Of a DNA stretch of 64,000 bases, positions 59,115 through 64,000 are shown one piece after another. Under the pieces are notes generated by a model that saw only the letters and a program-made list of their open reading frames with translations, was not told the DNA's origin and searched no databases. The position numbers and the translations under genes are program-made. The DNA is taken from positions 744,001-808,000 of the forward strand of contig NZ_CP014835.1 of NCBI RefSeq assembly GCF_001598035.1, given 5' to 3'. How positions within the stretch are numbered: the stretch's first letter is position 1; each line of letters begins with the position of its first letter. The stretch is from Streptococcus halotolerans. Lineage in GTDB: Bacteria; Bacillota; Bacilli; Lactobacillales; Streptococcaceae.

Positions 59115-59937
59115 TTTTAGTTACCTCAGCCAAAATACCATCTTTTAACCCTTTAATCATTGCAGATAACTTTTTAACTTTATTTTTTTCGAATAGAAAT
59201 ATCTTAACAAATTCATCTCTACACTGGATTAAAAAATTTACCGTTTCTGAATTCTTCCCATATTTTTTATATAAATAAATAGAATTCCTCACCCTATAAT
59301 ATTTCCTAATTGCAGAATGGTTCGAAGTATAAATAATTCTGCCCATAAAATTAAATGTTGATGATTCACCAACTTCATGAATAAAACCAATCTGATTAAT
59401 ACGATAAATTTTATAACCTAATCGTTGAAATTCAAAATTAATATCAAAATCAACCATGTCAATAAACATCCATTCATCAAATTTATTTGAATGTTTAAAA
59501 GCTTCTGTTTTCATAAAAGAGGCTGATGTAATAACATACTTCATTTCTTGATAATCGGCTTCAGTAAATTTTGGTTTCTCTTGATTCAAGTCATGGTATA
59601 GACATGATAATGTCCCAACGTTTGGTAAATTTATATAGGATTTATAAATAGAAATCAAATTACTTTCAACAACCGTATCCTGATCCAAGGTTAAAAACCA
59701 GTCGTACTGATAATCAATAGCATAATTTCCTATGACATTTAAAGCAGCTGCAATTCCTTTGTTGCTATACAATGGAATAACTTCCGCTTGGGAACATCTC
59801 TCTTGAATATTAACTAAATTTGAAGATCCATTATCAACAATAATCACTTTATCAACCTGCGGTAAAATAGCCTCAAAGTTTTCTTGAAGTCGATTTATAT
59901 CTGGATTAAAAGTGACAATTCCTGCTAGTAGTTTCAT
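59101..59937 (-). CDS. GT2-family glycosyltransferase, rhamnosyltransferase-like
   Basis: A 278-residue GT-A fold transferase: VTFNPD (about 8-13), VDNGS (about 34-38) and LDQDT (about 84-88), the DxD metal site. It has no membrane helices. Such proteins often transfer rhamnose onto lipid-linked glycans. Its ATG overlaps the flippase stop by four bases (ATGA). Confidence 0.88.
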   Translation of the reverse strand: MKLLAGIVTFNPDINRLQENFEAILPQVDKVIIVDNGSSNLVNIQERCSQAEVIPLYSNKGIAAALNVIGNYAIDYQYDWFLTLDQDTVVESNLISIYKSYINLPNVGTLSCLYHDLNQEKPKFTEADYQEMKYVITSASFMKTEAFKHSNKFDEWMFIDMVDFDINFEFQRLGYKIYRINQIGFIHEVGESSTFNFMGRIIYTSNHSAIRKYYRVRNSIYLYKKYGKNSETVNFLIQCRDEFVKIFLFEKNKVKKLSAMIKGLKDGILAEVTKNESK

Positions 59938-61355
59938 CGTGATTTCTTTCTAAACTCTCTAATCAATTCAAAAATAGGGGCTTTAAGTAATAGTATTATA
60001 ATAATATAAATTCCACTGCCTACCAATCCTTTTATGATGAATCCTATTAAATTTATTGGTAAAACACTACGTAATGAATGTAGGGTGGCAGCTACAATTA
60101 TAGCCCCAGCAGCATATTTCCAAAGACCTTTTGTCAATTCTTTAAAAGTAAATGTGTCTCTTAAAGATATTGCCTGATATAAGGATACAATAAATTCAGT
60201 AATAACTGTAGAAACGGTTGCTCCCATAGCACCCCATACAGGAATTAAAATAATGTTTAAGATTATATTTGTAATTAAACCAGCAACTGCTGAAAGAGTG
60301 TAGGGTTTAGTTCTTTTAGAAGCCAACAAGTACTGTGTTCCCAGCGCATTACCGTATGAGATAAATAAAATCATAATTGATTGTACTGCCATTAAAGGAC
60401 CTACAGGAGCATAGTCTTTACCAAAGAAATAAATAGCAAAGGTCGACGATACCCCAATGATGCCCCCTATCATAAGTAATGAAATAGCGTTACTTAAATC
60501 GATTAATTTCAACAATAATCTTTTAGCTTCAATTTTTTTGCCCTCAGAAAATAAACTTGACAGTCTTGGTAAAAAGACACCGCCTAGTGCAGAAACAATT
60601 GTAAACAATATTCTTACTATTTTGTCGGACTGATCAAAAAAACCAGCACTAATAACTGAATCCATAGATCCGAGCATACTTTTATTTAAAGAAAGATATA
60701 TCTGCATTGTAATCTGTGGTAGAAAAAGCTGAATTGTAGGTAATAAATGTTTTGTTACTTCAAGCTCACTTAAAGCAATTTTTTGTATTTCATTTTTTAA
60801 AAATGGCCAAACAGTTAGATTCCCAAGAAGCATTGAAAAGGTTATCAAGAAAATGTAAATGCCTAAATCATTTTTATCATTGATTAATATAAAAGTTAAA
60901 GCTACTGTTGTAAACTTAACTATTGTATTTCTAATGACAATTTTTTTAAAATCCTCTACACCTTGGAAATACCATGAAATATCAAACATCACTGCCAAAA
61001 GATTCAATCCTTGAAGAAGAAAATAAGAATGCCATTTATTAATACTTGAAATAAAAATTAAAAAACAAAGGGAGGCCAATCCTGTTGATAAAAACTTTAA
61101 TAAGACAAGTTCCCAAAAAACTTTACTTCTTTGATATCTATCTTTCTGAACGAAAGCAATTTCTCTATTACCATATAAAGCAATTCCAAGCGCTCCTGCC
61201 AAACTAAAGTAGGTTACTATTGAATTAGTGTACGCATTAATCCCTATTCCTTCTGGTGACAAAACCCTTGAAACATATGGAACTGTTAACAATGGTAATA
61301 TTAGTGCCAATATTTGATAGCTGGCATTATAAAACATATTTTTTACAAGCTTCAT
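59934..61355 (-). CDS. Wzx-like polysaccharide flippase
   Basis: A 473-residue membrane protein with 12 to 14 helices of the MOP/PST superfamily; it starts with the typical MKLVKNMFYNASYQILALILP (a hydrophobic N-terminus with a short basic start, about residues 1-20). It should flip a lipid-linked oligosaccharide or sugar across the membrane. In the group A carbohydrate locus GacK is such a flippase next to a GT-C enzyme. GAGGTAAAC precedes the ATG. Confidence 0.9.
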   Translation of the reverse strand: MKLVKNMFYNASYQILALILPLLTVPYVSRVLSPEGIGINAYTNSIVTYFSLAGALGIALYGNREIAFVQKDRYQRSKVFWELVLLKFLSTGLASLCFLIFISSINKWHSYFLLQGLNLLAVMFDISWYFQGVEDFKKIVIRNTIVKFTTVALTFILINDKNDLGIYIFLITFSMLLGNLTVWPFLKNEIQKIALSELEVTKHLLPTIQLFLPQITMQIYLSLNKSMLGSMDSVISAGFFDQSDKIVRILFTIVSALGGVFLPRLSSLFSEGKKIEAKRLLLKLIDLSNAISLLMIGGIIGVSSTFAIYFFGKDYAPVGPLMAVQSIMILFISYGNALGTQYLLASKRTKPYTLSAVAGLITNIILNIILIPVWGAMGATVSTVITEFIVSLYQAISLRDTFTFKELTKGLWKYAAGAIIVAATLHSLRSVLPINLIGFIIKGLVGSGIYIIIILLLKAPIFELIREFRKKSR

Positions 61356-61357
61356 GT

Positions 61358-62710
61358 TTACCTCATAATTAAACCTACGGTAGTATCAAAAATCAGTAAT
61401 AAATTTGTTACTATAATTAAGACAAATAATAAAACAGGAACAATTTGTCGGCCGTACCTATTTAAACGAGGCTTCATGCTAGATGCTGTTATTTGGAGAA
61501 GTAATAAGGTTGGAGTAAAATATCTGCCTTGCACACCCTCAATATAACTAGTTCTAGCGTCATTGTAACTTAACATCGTATAGTAAACACCTAAGACACC
61601 AACAATAAAGAAAAGAAAAGATAACAAACCAATGACTTTACGTTTAACAAATTTCTGTTCCATAAAAATGACTAAGAAAAAAAACAAGTACCAAACCGCA
61701 GTAATCCAAACTGGCATATAGTTTTGACTAGGATACGGCGCAACTAACCATGATGAAATATCGTTTGATAATAATTCTGATCCAGAATAATTATAACCAA
61801 ATGTCATTAAATATCTCTGCAAAACCCGGAAAATACCCCCGTGATTTCTGGTTAGTATTATTAATACCAAGGAAGTAAGAAGAAAACCCAGTACCAAAGC
61901 TAGAATTTTATTTTTTTTAGACCATGAATTTACATTCGCTTTATCGTAAACTTTTAACCTTATATTTTTGAAATAATCGGTATAGGTAAATTCAAGAACT
62001 GGCCAAAATAATATGAATAACCAGTAATTCCATTTTGCGCCGAATAAAATGAGCAAGGTCGACAATAAAAACTGGACTCTCTTATTGGAATTAATACACC
62101 CATCAACAACCGTATTTATGACTAACATTAAGAATAACCCTACCGCTACAAATCCGGTAGAATCGTACGATAAGCTTGCGAAAGAATTAATTACTACTGG
62201 ACTCAAAAAAACTAAACAAAAAAGAAGTTTCCCTTTTTTTACCTTTTTGATCACAAAATAAATAATCGTACTATTAACAATAGTTGATAAAAATCGAGCA
62301 GTTGTTATCATAACTCCCATAGATGGATATATATGTTTCCCAAGAAAAAGTCCAATTCCTGGTACAAGATGCCCCCAAAATGTAAAGTCAAAGTATGACA
62401 ATCTAATATTTCGTGGAACTTTGTCTTTTTCCACAAAACTGCCTCTATTAAAATAATAAGTTTCTAAGCGTGTTCCATTTTTATAGAATTCAGATTGTCT
62501 AAACATTCCTGAATCAACTTTGTACTCATTATACTGTGAAGCATCTATAATCGAATCTGTAACCATCCCTGATACGGCTAAATGATATTGACCATCTGGC
62601 TCATTAAAAAATGGCATGAAGAGACTAAAAATCGTCCCTAAAGTGATAGCTAAAGTTATATAAACCTTATGTAATTTTTTGTCTTTAAAGATATTAAATA
62701 TCTTTTTCAT
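61358..62710 (-). CDS. DUF2142-family membrane protein
   Basis: A 450-residue polytopic protein with about ten to twelve helices and an early extracytoplasmic loop bearing FFNEPDGQYHLAVSG (about 29-43), the hallmark of DUF2142. The family is found in polysaccharide and teichoic-acid loci and is predicted to have a GT-C-like fold. It may therefore be a second membrane glycosyltransferase. GTAGGAG precedes the ATG. Confidence 0.82.
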   Translation of the reverse strand: MKKIFNIFKDKKLHKVYITLAITLGTIFSLFMPFFNEPDGQYHLAVSGMVTDSIIDASQYNEYKVDSGMFRQSEFYKNGTRLETYYFNRGSFVEKDKVPRNIRLSYFDFTFWGHLVPGIGLFLGKHIYPSMGVMITTARFLSTIVNSTIIYFVIKKVKKGKLLFCLVFLSPVVINSFASLSYDSTGFVAVGLFLMLVINTVVDGCINSNKRVQFLLSTLLILFGAKWNYWLFILFWPVLEFTYTDYFKNIRLKVYDKANVNSWSKKNKILALVLGFLLTSLVLIILTRNHGGIFRVLQRYLMTFGYNYSGSELLSNDISSWLVAPYPSQNYMPVWITAVWYLFFFLVIFMEQKFVKRKVIGLLSFLFFIVGVLGVYYTMLSYNDARTSYIEGVQGRYFTPTLLLLQITASSMKPRLNRYGRQIVPVLLFVLIIVTNLLLIFDTTVGLIMR

Positions 62711-62725
62711 ATAAACTCCTACATA

Positions 62726-63664
62726 CTATTTTTTAAAAAGAAATACTATATCTCTCATCCGATTGGAAAAATTATCATAATATTTTTTTTGAGTCATCAC
62801 TTGTTTGATTGTCCGTATCCAGTTTCTTTTTTCAGCGTTTTCTAATCTTTCCAGTGCAAAATTTAGATAAGCCTTTGCTAAATCACAATTTTTATGATTT
62901 TTTTTTTCCAGAATTGCTAATAATATTTGATAGTAACTAGAGACATGAGTAAGGTCTTGCAAATGATGATTTCTAGAACTCTTAATATTCAACAGATTAC
63001 CGCTAGCATTTCCACCATGTCTTTTATGCAAACCAACAGGTTTATTGAGATTATAGCCACTTCCCAAAACCCCCGAAATTCCAGTCATTAAATTATCATG
63101 AGATAAAACATGATTATCTAGATAGTTGTCTATTACGAGATCTGCAAAATTTTTACGAATACAAAAAGTCCATCCCTGACGATAATTATGATAAGTCATA
63201 TCTTCTGGGTATTTCGAAATGACATTTTGAGCATCGTCAAACTGGAAATTTTGAGGAATTGTAGCATCCGAACCTATAGTTTCAACTTCAATATCACCAC
63301 TGAGAACCGTGATATTCTTATTTTTATCCATAGTATCGACTTGAGTTTTATTCTTATCTAAGTACCAAGTGTCATCTTGATCACTAAAAAAAAGATAATC
63401 AACATCCAAATGTCGTGAATCCCTGAGAAGTTCTCGGAAATTTAATCGCCAGTTTAGATTAGAGTTATTTTTATTGATAGTCCATCCATTTAAGTTATAT
63501 TTAGAGATATAATCGTTTACAACCTTAATCGTATCATCGGTTGAACAGTCGTCACGTATCAAAACGTAATCAGGCTTTAAGGTTTGTTGCCTAATAGAAT
63601 CAAGTTGTTCTGTAATAAACGACTGCCCATTATAAGTTGCCATTAGTACTGCTGTTTTTACCAT
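62726..63664 (-). CDS. GT2-family glycosyltransferase, RgpB-like
   Basis: A 312-residue GT-A transferase: MATYNGQSFI (about 8-17), RDDCSTD (about 37-43) and SDQDDTW (about 94-100), the DxD site. Towards the C-terminus LHKRHGGNASGN is shared with the partial gene upstream. Length and motifs fit RgpB-type rhamnosyltransferases of the rhamnose cell-wall polysaccharide. The start at 63664 is preceded by AAGGAAA; 16 upstream codons overlap the previous gene. Confidence 0.88.
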   Translation of the reverse strand: MVKTAVLMATYNGQSFITEQLDSIRQQTLKPDYVLIRDDCSTDDTIKVVNDYISKYNLNGWTINKNNSNLNWRLNFRELLRDSRHLDVDYLFFSDQDDTWYLDKNKTQVDTMDKNKNITVLSGDIEVETIGSDATIPQNFQFDDAQNVISKYPEDMTYHNYRQGWTFCIRKNFADLVIDNYLDNHVLSHDNLMTGISGVLGSGYNLNKPVGLHKRHGGNASGNLLNIKSSRNHHLQDLTHVSSYYQILLAILEKKNHKNCDLAKAYLNFALERLENAEKRNWIRTIKQVMTQKKYYDNFSNRMRDIVFLFKK

Positions 63665-63671
63665 TTTTTCC

Positions 63672-64000
63672 TTACTTTTTAAATGAGAAAATAAAATCTC
63701 TGAGTAACGCACTTAAGTTATTGTACCGATAGAAATTTTTAAATATGAAGACTAAATTTTTTAATGTATTGTTTGCTTTAGCCACTTCATATCTGTTCTT
63801 ATAAAATGAAACGGTCTTCTTCAAATTTTGATCCATTTTGTTATTATAATCACCATATATATTATTAACCGTTTCATAAAATCTATAAAACACATACAAC
63901 CCCTCAATATGCTTTTCCTTAGTTGATTTTATATTAAAAATATACTTTGCATTTCCACTAGCATTATTTTCGTAACGTCTGTGAATTCCTACGCTAGTAT
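63672..64000 (-). CDS. GT2-family glycosyltransferase, C-terminal part (runs off window)
   Basis: The frame is open to the window edge. Read from the edge it begins S-V-G-I-H-R-R-Y-E-N-N-A-S-G-N, the counterpart of LHKRHGGNASGN in the next gene, followed by a helical tail ending FIFSFKK. It is therefore the end of a second, related GT2 transferase, in tandem with the gene at 62726. Its catalytic part lies outside the window. Confidence 0.75.
   Translation of the reverse strand, partial: TSVGIHRRYENNASGNAKYIFNIKSTKEKHIEGLYVFYRFYETVNNIYGDYNNKMDQNLKKTVSFYKNRYEVAKANNTLKNLVFIFKNFYRYNNLSALLRDFIFSFKK

Overview
The window looks like chromosome from a pyogenic-group Streptococcus. The base composition is AT-rich, ribosome binding sites are strong and Gram-positive (GGAGG), and the core proteins (TrhO, HflX, PyrR, L27 with a cleavable N-terminal extension plus its Prp protease, IscS-ThiI, CarAB) have the streptococcal form. 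The gene orders miaA-hflX-rnz, rplU-prp-rpmA, LysR-lspA-rluD-pyrR-pyrB-carA-carB and hemW-thioesterase-Nudix-HAD are also streptococcal. I cannot fix the species. Almost every gene is on the minus strand; only a DUF3042 protein, a small unknown protein, a Ser/Thr-rich membrane protein and an IS630 element lie on the plus strand.

Layout. 1-1.5 kb: an intergenic stretch with a miniature repeat and an aldo/keto reductase pseudogene. 1.6-6.2 kb: a tRNA-maturation group (miaA, terminator, hflX, unknown, rnz, SDR). 6.3-9.5 kb: DUF3042 protein, TDT-family transporter, tRNA hydroxylase TrhO and a small unknown protein. 9.5-11.5 kb: a gene-poor stretch holding an IS630 element with a frameshifted transposase. 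11.6-15.7 kb: membrane protein, HAD phosphatase, Nudix hydrolase, acyl-ACP thioesterase, HemW. 15.8-18.2 kb: thiI and its cysteine desulfurase. 18.4-21.1 kb: membrane-anchored Ser/Thr-rich protein, MsrB, glutathione reductase. 21.7-31 kb: pyrimidine genes under a PyrR attenuator, then rluD, lspA, a LysR regulator and an ECF S component. 31.7-33.6 kb: IS200-type element and the L21/Prp/L27 operon. 34-38 kb: CapA-like protein, S21, uracil-DNA-glycosylase-like protein, SGNH hydrolase. 38.3-42.3 kb: MarR-regulated heterodimeric ABC exporter. 42.4-45.9 kb: mostly non-coding, with a lone DegT aminotransferase. 45.9-47 kb: SDR plus PaaI-like thioesterase. 47.5-50.9 kb: OpuC-type osmoprotectant importer. 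51.6-55.8 kb: GNAT, TVP38 protein and a MacAB-like exporter. 55.9-64 kb: a beheaded serine hydrolase gene, then the 3' part of a cell-wall polysaccharide cluster (GT-C enzyme, GT4, GT2, Wzx-like flippase, DUF2142 protein, two tandem related GT2 genes) that runs off the right edge.

The most distinctive signals are two families of miniature inverted-repeat elements. One is about 106 bp with ends TATAGTC...GACTATA and has four copies, all between genes. The other is a 165-bp composite present in two identical copies. The first 51 bases of the composite are the inverted right end of the IS630 element found in this same window, and the rest is a RUP-like unit with the same kind of ends, so it is a plausible non-autonomous passenger of that transposase. 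Other points worth a second look are the MarR dyad filling its own promoter spacer, the absence of pyrP with a decayed repeat in its place, and the truncated hydrolase at the border of the polysaccharide cluster. I found no clear new defence or biosynthetic system; the polysaccharide cluster is the best candidate for unusual chemistry but is only partly visible.
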